Assembly: GCF_000709345.1 (NCBI RefSeq)
Contig: NZ_KL448323.1
Span: forward strand, 270,884 to 334,883
Source: Polaromonas glacialis
GTDB lineage: Bacteria > Pseudomonadota > Gammaproteobacteria > Burkholderiales > Burkholderiaceae_C
Length of the DNA stretch: 64,000 nucleotides
Reading direction: 5' to 3'
In this document: in pieces, positions 1-9,001 of the stretch
Numbering within the stretch: the stretch's first letter is position 1
Layout of the letters: each line of letters begins with the position of its first letter
Notes under the pieces: model-generated
Database searches by the model: none
What the model was told of the DNA's origin: nothing
The model's input: the letters and a program-made list of their open reading frames with translations, nothing else
Translations under genes and position numbers: made by a program

Positions 1-46
1 GCGTGGCGCCTTCCGGATTTTTGGTCAGTAGCAGGGCCTGGAACAT
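1..46 (-). CDS. N-terminus of acrylyl-CoA reductase / quinone oxidoreductase (AcuI/YhdH type), cut by window edge
   Basis: Only 15 codons are inside the window, reading MFQALLLTKNPEGAT from an ATG at 46. This matches the usual start of YhdH/AcuI medium-chain reductases, NADPH-dependent enzymes that reduce acrylyl-CoA or related quinone-like substrates. A purine-rich ribosome binding site (AAGGGA) lies just upstream of the ATG. The rest of the gene is outside the window, so the family call rests on a very short stretch. It is divergent from the large helicase gene. Confidence 0.55.
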   Translation of the reverse strand, partial: MFQALLLTKNPEGAT

Positions 47-270
47 GTGATTTCCCTTGTCATCGTGGTTGAATGGGCGGCGTGGCCGCGCCAGCATCGT
101 ACAGCGCCAGCAACGGTACGGGGCCTGCGCCTGTTTCCTGCGGTTGCATTTGGCGCACCCGGTTTCACAAGACAACTCGCCGCATAATTCCGCTGTCCCG
201 CGCCCGCGCGGACTGCCCTTGAATTCGGGACATTCGCCCCGTGAAAACCCCCCGGAAAAGTTGAGCCTTG

Positions 271-3200
271 ATGAGTTATTTGCAGAACGAACCCCTGGCC
301 ATGGACGGCGCGATGGCGCCCGCGCCCCTTGCACCCCTCGAAGAAAAAATCCGGATCGACATCGAGGCCGACGCCACGACCGGTTATGCCGCGATCCAGA
401 ATGCCGTGCCGGTGGTGCGTGCGCTTCGCCTGACCAACCTGCAGCCCGAAGCGGCCCTGCAACTGGCGGTGACCCTTTCGTGCAGCCCTGCCTTTGCCAG
501 AGGCCTGACGCTGCGTTTCGACAGGCTGGCCGCTGGCGAAACCCGGCGCATCTCGCCGCTGGACCTGTCGCCTGACCATGCCTTTCTGGCCGATTTGCAG
601 GAGTCGGTCAACGCCACCGTGCGCGTCGTGGCTGAAGCCGGCGGCCTGGAACTGGCCAGCGCCGCCCAGCCGGTCCAGGTCCTGGCCTATGACCAGTGGG
701 CCGGAACGCGCGCGCTGCCCGAACTGCTGGCGGCTTTTTGCATGCCCAACCATCCGGCGGTCGATGGCCTGATCGGCAAGGCGTCGCGGCTGCTGCGCGC
801 CAACCACCCCGAGCTGTCGATGAACGGCTACCAGTCGAAAAGCCGCGATGTCGTCTGGAAACAGGTGTCCAGCATCTACAGCACGATCGCGGCGGAAAAC
901 CTGCAGTATGTCGAGCCGCCCGCATCGTTCGGCTCGGACGGCCAGAAAATCCGCACGCCCGACCGCATCCTGGAGGCGCGCGTCGCCACCTGCCTGGACC
1001 TGGCGATGCTGTTCGCCTCCTGCCTGGAGCAGGCCGGCCTGCGCCCGGTCGTCTTGCTGAATGAAGGCCATGCCTGGGTCGGCGTCTGGCTGCACCTGGC
1101 GTCTTTTGCCGATGTGCTGGTCGATGACGTGCAGGCGATTCGCAAGCGCGTTGACAGCGGCGAACTGCTGGTGTTTGAAGCCACTGGCGTGGCCAGGCAT
1201 GCTAGATACCGGCCTTCGCTGCGCATCGCCATGGAGCAAGGGCATGCCCAACTGCTCGATGACGCCAGCTTTCGCTATGCCGTTGACATCCACCGCGCCC
1301 GCGAAGCGCAGATCAGGCCGCTGCCGTCGCGCGCGCTTCCCGCCGTGCCGGGCGAGGCGCTGCCCGAGGGCGCGCCGGCGGCCATCGAAGCGATGCCGCT
1401 GCTGCCGCCGCTCGACGCCGATTCGCTGGCGCCGCTCGATGCGCGCGCGGACGACACGCCCGAGGGCCGGCTGTCCACCTGGAAATCGCGGCTGCTCGAC
1501 CTGACGCTGCGCAACCGGCTGCTCAATTTCAAGCCGACCAAGGCCACGCTGCAGTTCGTCGCGCCCGACCTGGCCCGGCTCGAAGACGCGCTGGCCGACG
1601 GCGCCGAGTTCAAGATCCGGCCGCTGCCCGAACTGATGGAAGGCGCCGACCCGCGCATGGCGCAGGTGCATACGCAGCGCGCCGGCAGTACGCCGCTCGA
1701 CGACATGGCGCTGGAGGCGCTGGGCAACCGGGAATTGCTGGCGCGGGCGTCGAAGGACGCGCTCGACGGCAACCTGCTGGCGGTCTACAGCGCCGCCCGG
1801 ACCGGGCTGGAAGAGGGCGGCGCCAACACGCTCTACCTGGCGATCGGCCTGCTGCGCTGGACCGAAGCCGACAATTCCGAGGCGGTGCATCTGGCGCCGC
1901 TGCTCCTGATCCCGGTCACGCTGCAGCGCCAGTCGGTGCGCAGCGGCTTTCGCCTGATACGCCATGACGACGAGGCCATCGTCAACCCGACGCTGCTGCA
2001 CCTGCTCAGGACCAGCTTCGAGCTGAAGGTCGCCGGCCTGGAGGCGGTGCCGTCGGACGACAAGGGCGTTGACGTGGCCCAGGTGCTGCAGTCGTTCCGG
2101 CTGGCGGTGCGCGAAATTGCCCAGTGGGAAGTGCTGGAACAGGCGCATTTGGGCATTTTTTCATTCACCAAGTACCTGATGTGGAAGGATTTGCAGGACC
2201 GCACCGAGCAGCTCAGGCTAAACCGCGTCGTCAGGCACCTGATCGACCATCCGGGCGAGGCCTTTCCCCGCGAAGGCACGCCCGGCGAATTCGACCGCTT
2301 AGATGCGACCCACCGCCCGCAGGACATCCTGGCGCCGCTGCTGGCCGACTCGTCGCAGCTCAAGGCGATCTGCGCGGTCGATGCCGGCCGGGACCTGGTG
2401 CTCGAAGGCCCGCCCGGCACCGGCAAGAGCCAGACCATCACCAACCTGATCGCGCACAGCCTGGCCAAAGGCAAGACGGTGCTGTTCGTGTCGGAAAAGA
2501 TGGCCGCGCTCGAAGTGGTGCATCGGCGCCTTTCCAGCATCGGGCTGGGTCCGTTCTGCCTGGAACTGCATTCATCGAAAGCGCGCAAGACCGACGTGCT
2601 CCAGCAACTCGGCCAATCGCTGGCCATCAGCGGCCAGCGCACCGCCGACGACTGGGCGCGAGAGGCCGACCGGCTGGGCCAGCTGCGCCAGTCGCTCAAC
2701 GGGCTGGTCGATTCGCTGCACCGGCAATACCCCAACGGCTTCACCGTTTTCGAGGCGACCGGCATCTGCATCGCCCACAGCGGCCAGGACGCTACGGCGA
2801 TGCCGTGGGCCGACCCCTTGATGCATGACCGAGCGGCCCTGGACCTGCTGGAGGAAACCGTCCGGCGCATGGCCTCGCTGGCCGGCGCGCTGCCAACGCT
2901 TCAGGCGCATCCGCTGGCCCTCATCGGCCAGACCGACTGGTCGCCCTCATGGCAGGATGAACTGCTGGGCGCCGCCCGGTCGCTCGATGCCAGCACCCGG
3001 GCGCTGCACGAAACATCTTCTGAACTGGAAGCCCTGACCGGGCAGCCGGCGTCCGGCCTGAGCCTGCAGGCGCATGCCGCGCTGGACGAACTGGCCGATG
3101 TACTGCTGCGGGCGCCCGGCGTGCCCGCCGGCCTGGCGGGCCAGGCGCATGAGCCGGGCACCCGCGCCCGGGTGCATGCGCTGGCCAGGCATGGACTGGC

Positions 3201-6200
3201 GCGCAACCAGCATTGGCAGCAGGTCGGGACTGGCTGGACGGAGCAAGTCGCCACGCTCGACGCGGCCGAGCTGCAGGCGCAATGGGCGCAAGCCCGGTCC
3301 GACTGGTGGCCCAAGTCGATGCTGGCGCAGCGGGCCATCACTGGCCGCCTGAGCGGCTTTCGCCGCGACGGCCAGCGCCCGCTGGAGCTTGACGTGCAGG
3401 CGCTGCTGGCGCCGCTGGCGGCGCTGAACGAAGAAGACCGGGCGCTGCGCGCGATGCAGCCAGACGCCGAGACGCTGCTGCAGGAATCGTATGCCGGCCT
3501 GGCGACCGACTGGGCCAGCCTGGCCGGCCATGAGCTGTGGGCCAAGCAGTTCGCCGATGCGACCGCGCGGGTGGCCGGCTCTGACCTGGCGCGGGTCGCG
3601 CCCCTGCACCAGGCGCTGGCGCCGCTGGTGTCCAGCGGCCGGGCGGCATTGGCTGAAGGTGGCGCTGCAGGCCGTGCTTTGCTGGCCTACTGCAACGCCT
3701 GGCGTGAATTCAGCCAGCAACTGGCGGCATTGGCCGCGCTCGCCCGGCCGGTCGAACCCTTGCAAGGCCCGGCTGATGCCGGCGCCGCGCTCGCGCGAAT
3801 CCAGGGCGTGCTGGGCGCGTGGCAGGCTGGTCGCCGGCAGCTCCAGCCCTGGTGCCTGTGGCGCAACGTTCGCGATCAAGCCATTGACCTGGGCCTGCAG
3901 GCGCTGGTCGCCCGCCTTGAAAGCGGCGCCGTGCCGCTGGGCGAGGTTGCCATGCATTTCAACTACAGCTACCGCAACTGGTGGCTCAAAAAAATCATCG
4001 ACCAGGACCCGCTGCTGCGCGGTTTTTCCAGCGCCGAACAGGCGCGCAAGATACGCGAGTTCCGCGAGCTCGACGCCCGCTTCCAGACGCTGACCGCGCA
4101 ATACATCGTCGCCACGCTCTCTAGCCGCATTCCGTCGATTTCCGGCGATGCGGTCGGCCCCGACAGCGAACTGGGCCGCCTGCGCCGCGAGTTGCAAAAG
4201 CAGCGCCGGCAGATGCCGGTGCGCCAGCTGGTCCACAGCCTGCCGACGCTGCTGCCCCGGCTCAAGCCGTGTCTGCTGATGTCGCCGCTGTCGGTGGCGC
4301 AATACCTGGACGCCGGCTATGCGCCCTTCGATTTGGTGGTGTTCGACGAGGCCTCGCAGATTCCGGTCTGGGACGCCATCGGCGCCATTGCCCGGGGCCG
4401 GCAGCTGGTGGTGGTGGGCGACCCCAAGCAGCTGCCGCCGACCAGCTTTTTCAGCAAGTCCAGCGACCCGGATGGCGCGGCAGGCGGCGACGAGCAGGTC
4501 GAAGACCTGGAAAGCATTTTGGACGAATGCCTGGGCGCCGGCATGAACCGCCTGAGCCTGCAGTGGCATTACCGCAGCCGGCATGAAAGCCTGATCACCT
4601 TCAGCAACGTCAACTACTACGAATCCAGCCTGGTCACCTTTCCCTCGCCCGTCACCAACGACAGCGCGGTGCGCTTCGAGCACGTAGCGGGCGTGTACGA
4701 CCGGGGCGGCAGCCGCACCAACCGGGCGGAGGCTGACGCGATTGTCGAAGGCATCAGCGCGCATTACCTGGCGCCCGAGAAAAAGCACCTGACGCTCGGC
4801 GTCGTCACCTTCAACCAGACCCAGCAGCTGCTGATCGAGACGCTGGTCGATGCCCGGCGCCGCGCCAGCCCGGAACTCGACCGCGCCATCGCGGCCAGCG
4901 CGCAGGAGCCGCTGTTCATCAAGAACCTGGAAAACGTCCAGGGCGACGAGCGCGACGTGATCTTTTTCTCGATCACCTACGGAACCGACGCGGCCGGCAA
5001 GACGATGATGAACTTCGGGCCGCTGAACGGCGAGGGCGGCCAGCGCCGGCTCAATGTCGCGATCTCGCGGGCGCGCGAAGCCGTCGTCATCTACAGCACG
5101 CTGCTGCCCGAGCAGATCGACCTGGCCCGGGTGCGCGCCTCCGGGGTGCGCGACCTCAAGCATTACCTGGAATTCGCCATCGGGGGCTACCGCGCGCTGG
5201 CCGGCCAGAGCCTGCCGACCGGCCGCGAGCCCGACAGCCCGTTCGAGGTGGCGGTGATCCGGCTGCTGCGAAGCCAGGGCTGGGACGTGCATCCGCAGGT
5301 CGGCTGCTCGGGCTATCGGCTGGACATTGGCGTGGTCGATCCGCGCGCGCCGGGCCGCTACCTGGCCGGCATCGAATGCGACGGCGCCACCTACCATTCG
5401 GCCGCCAGCTCGCGCGACCGCGACCGGCTGCGCCAGCATGTGCTCGAAGGCCTGGGCTGGCGCATCCTGCGCATCTGGTCGACCGACTGGTGGCTCAACC
5501 CGGAAGGGGAAATCGACAAAATCACCCGGCATTTGAAGGCCATGGTGGAAATGCCGGAAGCCACGCAGTCAGCGCAAGCGCTACCCGCGCCTGTTGAATC
5601 CGTGACGGATTCGGTGGAAACGCAAAAAGATACGGCTGACGCGCCAGAAATTTCAGGGCTGCAAGCGCTCAGCCAGCAGGCGGTTCAAGACGAAACGGCC
5701 AACCTGCTTCAAGCCCCGGAAATCTACCGCCCGGTGAACTTGCCCGGCGGCGATTCCTTGCTGTTCCACGATGCCAGCGCTTTGGCCAGCCTGGTCGAGC
5801 AGCTTTCCATGGTGATCGAGGCAGAAGGTCCCCTGACCGATGCCAATCTGTTCCGCAAGGTGGCCAGGGCCTGGGGGCTGGAGCGCACCAGCGCCAGGGT
5901 GGTCGAGCGGCTCAGTGCGCTGGTGCCCGACGGCATGGTGCGTTCAATCGAGGCGGAAGCGATTTTTTACTGGCCTGCGGGCACCGACACCACCTCGTGG
6001 GAGCGGGTGCGGATTGCCGACGCCGGGGACGAACTGACTCGCCGCCGTATCGACGAGGTGTGCCTTGAAGAGATTTCAACGCTGGTGCACCATGTGCTTG
6101 GCCAGTCGGGCGCCTCGTCGCGGCAAGACCTTGCCCGTTCGGTCTGCCGGCTGCTGGGCATGACGCGCATCGCTCCAGATGCGCAGGCCCGAGCGGATGA

Positions 6201-6270
6201 AGCAATAGACCGCCTGCTGGCGCTGGAAATCGTCGTGGAAATGGAGGATCAGCTGCGGTTGGTGGCCTGA
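271..6270 (+). CDS. Giant DUF4011/DUF3320 SF1 helicase with transglutaminase-like and Vsr-like nuclease domains
   Basis: This 1999-residue protein has several recognisable parts. A transglutaminase-like segment has candidate catalytic residues C241, H267 and D285 (TCLDLAML and GHAWVGVW). DUF4011 follows at about 399-420 (RLLDLTLRNRLLNF). An SF1 helicase core has Walker A GPPGTGKS at 713-720, DEAS at 1359-1362, GDPKQLPP near 1384, then QGDERDVIFFS and LNVAISRARE. A PD-(D/E)XK nuclease of MTES_1575/Vsr type follows, with D1685, E1702 and D1704, then a WRILRIWSTDWW strand. A DUF3320 segment lies at about 1831-1890. I prefer the ATG at 271 to the TTG at 268, because GGAAAAG lies 10 bases upstream. 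Proteins with this layout are widespread but poorly characterised. The helicase-nuclease fusion suggests nucleic-acid processing, perhaps phage or plasmid defence, but no defence gene lies beside it. The function is inference. Confidence 0.85.
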   Translation: MSYLQNEPLAMDGAMAPAPLAPLEEKIRIDIEADATTGYAAIQNAVPVVRALRLTNLQPEAALQLAVTLSCSPAFARGLTLRFDRLAAGETRRISPLDLSPDHAFLADLQESVNATVRVVAEAGGLELASAAQPVQVLAYDQWAGTRALPELLAAFCMPNHPAVDGLIGKASRLLRANHPELSMNGYQSKSRDVVWKQVSSIYSTIAAENLQYVEPPASFGSDGQKIRTPDRILEARVATCLDLAMLFASCLEQAGLRPVVLLNEGHAWVGVWLHLASFADVLVDDVQAIRKRVDSGELLVFEATGVARHARYRPSLRIAMEQGHAQLLDDASFRYAVDIHRAREAQIRPLPSRALPAVPGEALPEGAPAAIEAMPLLPPLDADSLAPLDARADDTPEGRLSTWKSRLLDLTLRNRLLNFKPTKATLQFVAPDLARLEDALADGAEFKIRPLPELMEGADPRMAQVHTQRAGSTPLDDMALEALGNRELLARASKDALDGNLLAVYSAARTGLEEGGANTLYLAIGLLRWTEADNSEAVHLAPLLLIPVTLQRQSVRSGFRLIRHDDEAIVNPTLLHLLRTSFELKVAGLEAVPSDDKGVDVAQVLQSFRLAVREIAQWEVLEQAHLGIFSFTKYLMWKDLQDRTEQLRLNRVVRHLIDHPGEAFPREGTPGEFDRLDATHRPQDILAPLLADSSQLKAICAVDAGRDLVLEGPPGTGKSQTITNLIAHSLAKGKTVLFVSEKMAALEVVHRRLSSIGLGPFCLELHSSKARKTDVLQQLGQSLAISGQRTADDWAREADRLGQLRQSLNGLVDSLHRQYPNGFTVFEATGICIAHSGQDATAMPWADPLMHDRAALDLLEETVRRMASLAGALPTLQAHPLALIGQTDWSPSWQDELLGAARSLDASTRALHETSSELEALTGQPASGLSLQAHAALDELADVLLRAPGVPAGLAGQAHEPGTRARVHALARHGLARNQHWQQVGTGWTEQVATLDAAELQAQWAQARSDWWPKSMLAQRAITGRLSGFRRDGQRPLELDVQALLAPLAALNEEDRALRAMQPDAETLLQESYAGLATDWASLAGHELWAKQFADATARVAGSDLARVAPLHQALAPLVSSGRAALAEGGAAGRALLAYCNAWREFSQQLAALAALARPVEPLQGPADAGAALARIQGVLGAWQAGRRQLQPWCLWRNVRDQAIDLGLQALVARLESGAVPLGEVAMHFNYSYRNWWLKKIIDQDPLLRGFSSAEQARKIREFRELDARFQTLTAQYIVATLSSRIPSISGDAVGPDSELGRLRRELQKQRRQMPVRQLVHSLPTLLPRLKPCLLMSPLSVAQYLDAGYAPFDLVVFDEASQIPVWDAIGAIARGRQLVVVGDPKQLPPTSFFSKSSDPDGAAGGDEQVEDLESILDECLGAGMNRLSLQWHYRSRHESLITFSNVNYYESSLVTFPSPVTNDSAVRFEHVAGVYDRGGSRTNRAEADAIVEGISAHYLAPEKKHLTLGVVTFNQTQQLLIETLVDARRRASPELDRAIAASAQEPLFIKNLENVQGDERDVIFFSITYGTDAAGKTMMNFGPLNGEGGQRRLNVAISRAREAVVIYSTLLPEQIDLARVRASGVRDLKHYLEFAIGGYRALAGQSLPTGREPDSPFEVAVIRLLRSQGWDVHPQVGCSGYRLDIGVVDPRAPGRYLAGIECDGATYHSAASSRDRDRLRQHVLEGLGWRILRIWSTDWWLNPEGEIDKITRHLKAMVEMPEATQSAQALPAPVESVTDSVETQKDTADAPEISGLQALSQQAVQDETANLLQAPEIYRPVNLPGGDSLLFHDASALASLVEQLSMVIEAEGPLTDANLFRKVARAWGLERTSARVVERLSALVPDGMVRSIEAEAIFYWPAGTDTTSWERVRIADAGDELTRRRIDEVCLEEISTLVHHVLGQSGASSRQDLARSVCRLLGMTRIAPDAQARADEAIDRLLALEIVVEMEDQLRLVA

Positions 6271-6326
6271 CTGCGGCGGCAGCGGCTGCGCGCCGGGGCC
6301 ATTTTTCTCTTAACCTGCTACTTTTC

Positions 6327-6383
6327 TTGCTACTGATTAAGTAGCAGCTTGTGAAGGCGAATATTGCGCCAGAGGCAGTTTTG
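6327..6383 (+). repeat. Family A dispersed repeat, degenerate copy 1
   Basis: It starts TTGCTACTGATTAAGTAGCA and ends GCGCCAGAGGCAGTTTTG. This follows the family plan: an A/T-rich start with TAGC, a GC-rich dyad, then an AGGC-TTTT end. It lies in the 247-base gap between the helicase and lysR genes. Confidence 0.55.
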
Positions 6384-6488
6384 ATGATCCATTCAGGGCT
6401 GGGCGGCAACCCGCTGGATGTGGTGCGCGGATACTTCTATCCGCTGTCTTGCGTGCTGGACTATCGCTGGACCCTTGTGCCGGTCTGA
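6351..6488 (+). other. Small ORF of 45 codons, possible gene remnant
   Basis: A reading frame runs from GTG 6351, with an internal ATG at 6384, to TGA 6486-6488. It encodes a plausible protein-like tail containing GGNPLDVVRGYFYP and LDYRWTLVPV. Its first codons come from repeat copy 1. No ribosome binding site or known family is evident. It may be the 3' end of a lost gene that the repeat replaced, or chance. Confidence 0.25.
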
Positions 6489-6517
6489 GAGGAGCTGTCG
6501 GCAAAGCCTGGCAGCCT

Positions 6518-7480
6518 TCACGCCGCACCTGCCGTCAAGCCGGCGGGTGAAAGGGCCTGCGCCATGAAGCGGCGCAGGGCAGGCGTGGGCTGCTTGTCGC
6601 GGTGAACAACCAGGTAGCACTGCCGTGTCATTCTGGGCAGGGTAGTTTTGATCCGCTGCAGGCGCGCGCTCTCGATCAGGTCGCTCACCGCCCACTGCGA
6701 CAGGCAGGCCACGCCCAGTCCTTGCGCCGCCGCATGCTTGATGGCTTCCGAGCTGCCCAGCTCGATGCTGCGCCGGTAAGACTGAAGATGCGGCAGCAGC
6801 AGCTGGTCGGTCGCCTCGCGCGTGCCCGATCCGGTTTCGCGCAGCAGCCAGACGCGCTCGCGCAGGGCTTGGAGCGTGATTTTTTCCGGCTTGCGCCCGG
6901 CTGGCAACCGTGCGGACGAACACCCTGCGCGCGCGTTTTGCCCAGAAGACACGACCACCAGCTCGTCCTTCAGCCACGGGGTAACCGCCAGGCAGGCCTG
7001 GTGGCAGGGTCCTTCGATCAGGCCGATGTCCAGCGCGTAGGCCGCTACTTCATCGCAGACGGCCTGCGTGTTGCCGATCATGACTTTGGAATGCCAGGCC
7101 GTGCTTTCGTCCTGCGGGCGCCCTTCGAGAAACTGGCCCAGTAGCCCGGGCAGCACATAATTTCCGATGGTGGTGCTGGCGCCGATGCGCAGCGACTGCG
7201 CCTGCGCGACGCCGTTGCGCGACATCTGCTCGATGCCCGCCGCGCCATCGAGCATGGCAAGCGCGCGCGGCAACAGCGCCCGGCCGTTGTCGTTCAGCAG
7301 CAGGCGCTTGCCGGCGCGGTCGAACAGCCGCAGCGACAGCAGCCGCTCCAGTTCATTGAGCGCCGCGCTGGTGGCCGACTGCGACAGTGCCAGCTGCAGG
7401 CTGGCTGCCGTGGTGCTGCCGCTGCGCGCCACGGCCGTGAAGATCTGCAGCTGGCGCAGCGTCAGGCGCAAAACGTCCAT
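6518..7480 (-). CDS. LysR-family regulator (YeiE/CysB-like position next to yeiH)
   Basis: A 320-residue LysR-type regulator. It has an N-terminal winged helix (LRQLQIFTAVARSGSTTAAS, residues about 6-25) and a substrate-binding domain (SLRIGASTTIGNYVLPGLL onward). ATG 7480 is chosen because AGGACTC precedes it and the helix-turn-helix begins immediately; the frame stays open upstream, but without protein-like sequence. It is divergent from a YeiH-type exporter, the arrangement of yeiE-yeiH in enterobacteria. YeiE of Cronobacter is described as sulfite-responsive. Regulation of the neighbouring exporter is therefore likely, and sulfite as effector is inference. Confidence 0.85.
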   Translation of the reverse strand: MDVLRLTLRQLQIFTAVARSGSTTAASLQLALSQSATSAALNELERLLSLRLFDRAGKRLLLNDNGRALLPRALAMLDGAAGIEQMSRNGVAQAQSLRIGASTTIGNYVLPGLLGQFLEGRPQDESTAWHSKVMIGNTQAVCDEVAAYALDIGLIEGPCHQACLAVTPWLKDELVVVSSGQNARAGCSSARLPAGRKPEKITLQALRERVWLLRETGSGTREATDQLLLPHLQSYRRSIELGSSEAIKHAAAQGLGVACLSQWAVSDLIESARLQRIKTTLPRMTRQCYLVVHRDKQPTPALRRFMAQALSPAGLTAGAA

Positions 7481-7536
7481 GATTCGAGTCCTCTTGAGTG
7501 CGGCTGTATAGCGATTTAAGCGGTAGATCTTAATTG

Positions 7537-7559
7537 AACAAGCTGTTGGACAGCTTGTT
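7537..7559. promoter_or_regulatory. Perfect inverted repeat, candidate LysR operator
   Basis: Arms AACAAGCTGT and ACAGCTTGTT are perfect complements with a TGG spacer. They lie in the lysR-yeiH divergent gap, 57 bases from lysR and 69 from yeiH. A second, weaker dyad lies beside it (TTAAG at 7516-7520, CTTAA at 7529-7533). There is no T-run, so a terminator is unlikely. Confidence 0.6.
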
Positions 7560-7583
7560 GACGGGTGTTTACATTCGAGTTCG

Positions 7584-7614
7584 ATCCATCCATCCACCCA
7601 CCCACCCACCCACC
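7584..7614 (+). repeat. Tetranucleotide microsatellite (CCAT/CCAC)n upstream of yeiH
   Basis: About seven tandem four-base units, first ATCC then ACCC, end 14 bases before the yeiH-type ATG. They occupy the place where a leader and ribosome binding site would be. Confidence 0.8.
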
Positions 7615-7628
7615 TACGCAAGTCCGCC

Positions 7629-8786
7629 ATGACCACCACCGCCAACGCCTCCTTGTCAACAGCTGCTGCCATACCTGCCGAGCCGGCGCCGAACGCGCTG
7701 CTGCGTCTGCTGCCGGGCCTGGCGCTCAGCGGCGCGCTGGCGGCGGCCGGCATGGCATTGGGCCGAATGGGCTGGCTGCAAGACCATGGTTTCAGTGCGC
7801 TGACGCTGGCCATCGTCCTCGGCATGCTGGTCGGCAACACCGCCAGCACGGCCTCTTCGCGCTTTGCTGCGCTGAGCGGCGCCGGCGTGGACTTCTCCAA
7901 GCAAAGCCTGCTGCGTCTGGGCGTGGTGCTGTACGGCCTGCGCCTGACGGTGCAGGACATCGGCCATGTCGGCATGGCCGGGGTCGTCACTGACGCGCTG
8001 GTCCTGGGCTCGACCTTTGCGCTGGCCTGTTTCATCGGTATCCGGTGGCTGGGCATGGACCGCAAAACGGCCATGCTGATTGGCGCGGGCAGCTCGATTT
8101 GCGGCGCCGCCGCGGTGATGGCGGCCGGACCGGTGGTGAAGGCGCGCGCGGAGCAGGTCACCGTTGCCGTGGCAACCGTGGTGGTGTTCGGTACCCTGGC
8201 GATCTTTTTGTACCCGGTGCTGTTTAGCTTGAACCAGCAATGGCCGCTGATTCCCGGCGGCGCGGATGGCTTTGGCGTTTATGCGGGCTCCACCATCCAT
8301 GAAGTGGCGCAGGTGGTCGCCGCTGCGCGTTCTGTCGGTGCCCATGCGGCCGACACCGCCGTCATTGCCAAGATGGTCCGCGTCATGATGCTGGCCCCTT
8401 TTCTCCTGCTGCTGTCGGCCTGGCTGGCCCGGGACGATGCACAGCGGCAGGCGCGTGCTGACCAGCCAGATTCGGGCGGCCGGCGCGTCGATTTAGCTTC
8501 GGCGCAGCCTGAAGCCAAGCTGGCCGTGCCCTGGTTCGCCTTTGCCTTCGTCGGTGTCGTGCTGTTCAATTCGCTGCAATTGCTGCCCGCGCCGGTGGTG
8601 GCCGCCAGCACCGAAATCGACACCATCCTGCTGGCCACTGCCATGGCCGCGCTGGGTCTTGCCACGAATATTTCGTCGATTCGCAAGGCGGGCATCAAGC
8701 CGCTGCTGCTGGCGCTGATGCTCTTTGCGTGGCTGGTCATGGGCGGTGCGCTCATCAACCGCTGGGCGTTGGGGCTGCTGGGGTAA
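7629..8786 (+). CDS. YeiH/PSE-family putative sulfate (sulfite) exporter
   Basis: A 385-residue integral membrane protein of the YeiH (UPF0324) family, with about ten hydrophobic segments. It carries the family's conserved stretches FSKQSLLRLGVVLYGLRLT, GAGSSICGAAAVMA and GVYAGSTIHEVAQVVAA. Members are annotated as putative sulfate exporters, partly because one is induced by taurine or sulfite. It is divergent from a LysR gene. No good ribosome binding site precedes the ATG; a CCAC microsatellite sits there instead. The ECF/sulfite dehydrogenase cluster begins 215 bases downstream, which supports a role in sulfur-anion export. The transported ion is inference. Confidence 0.85.
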   Translation: MTTTANASLSTAAAIPAEPAPNALLRLLPGLALSGALAAAGMALGRMGWLQDHGFSALTLAIVLGMLVGNTASTASSRFAALSGAGVDFSKQSLLRLGVVLYGLRLTVQDIGHVGMAGVVTDALVLGSTFALACFIGIRWLGMDRKTAMLIGAGSSICGAAAVMAAGPVVKARAEQVTVAVATVVVFGTLAIFLYPVLFSLNQQWPLIPGGADGFGVYAGSTIHEVAQVVAAARSVGAHAADTAVIAKMVRVMMLAPFLLLLSAWLARDDAQRQARADQPDSGGRRVDLASAQPEAKLAVPWFAFAFVGVVLFNSLQLLPAPVVAASTEIDTILLATAMAALGLATNISSIRKAGIKPLLLALMLFAWLVMGGALINRWALGLLG

Positions 8787-8903
8787 AGCCGGGAATGCCT
8801 GGCGCCGTGGCGCGGCTTGCCCCCTTCGTGCTGTTCAGCTGGCAGTCGTTCGTGCTGCCTGGAACATAGAAAAAAGCCGATGGTTAAAAAGATTTTCTTT
8901 TCA

Positions 8904-8933
8904 GGGGAATAAAGCGGCAGGCGGCTGCGTCTA
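8904..8933 (+). promoter_or_regulatory. ECF-type sigma promoter for the sulfite-dehydrogenase cluster
   Basis: GGGGAATAAA (8904-8913) carries the -35-like GGAATA at 8906-8911. CGTCTA at 8928-8933 follows after exactly 16 bases. GGAAT-N16-CGTC is the usual form for ECF sigma factors. It is about 70 bases upstream of the first gene of a cluster that encodes its own ECF sigma, so autoregulation is likely. Confidence 0.7.
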
Positions 8934-9001
8934 CCTCAGTGTCAGGCGCACTTGCAGCCTGAAACCCCAAGTTCAATCCTTAACGTCAACTGGAGCCCTT
9001 C

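Noticed and set aside
25..2148. 707-codon minus-strand frame across the helicase gene
   Set aside because: It is the shadow of a GC-rich gene: rich in Arg, Gln and His, with no family motifs, while the plus strand has full helicase motifs.
2947..5532. 861-codon minus-strand frame
   Set aside because: Antisense shadow of the helicase gene, without start signals or domains.
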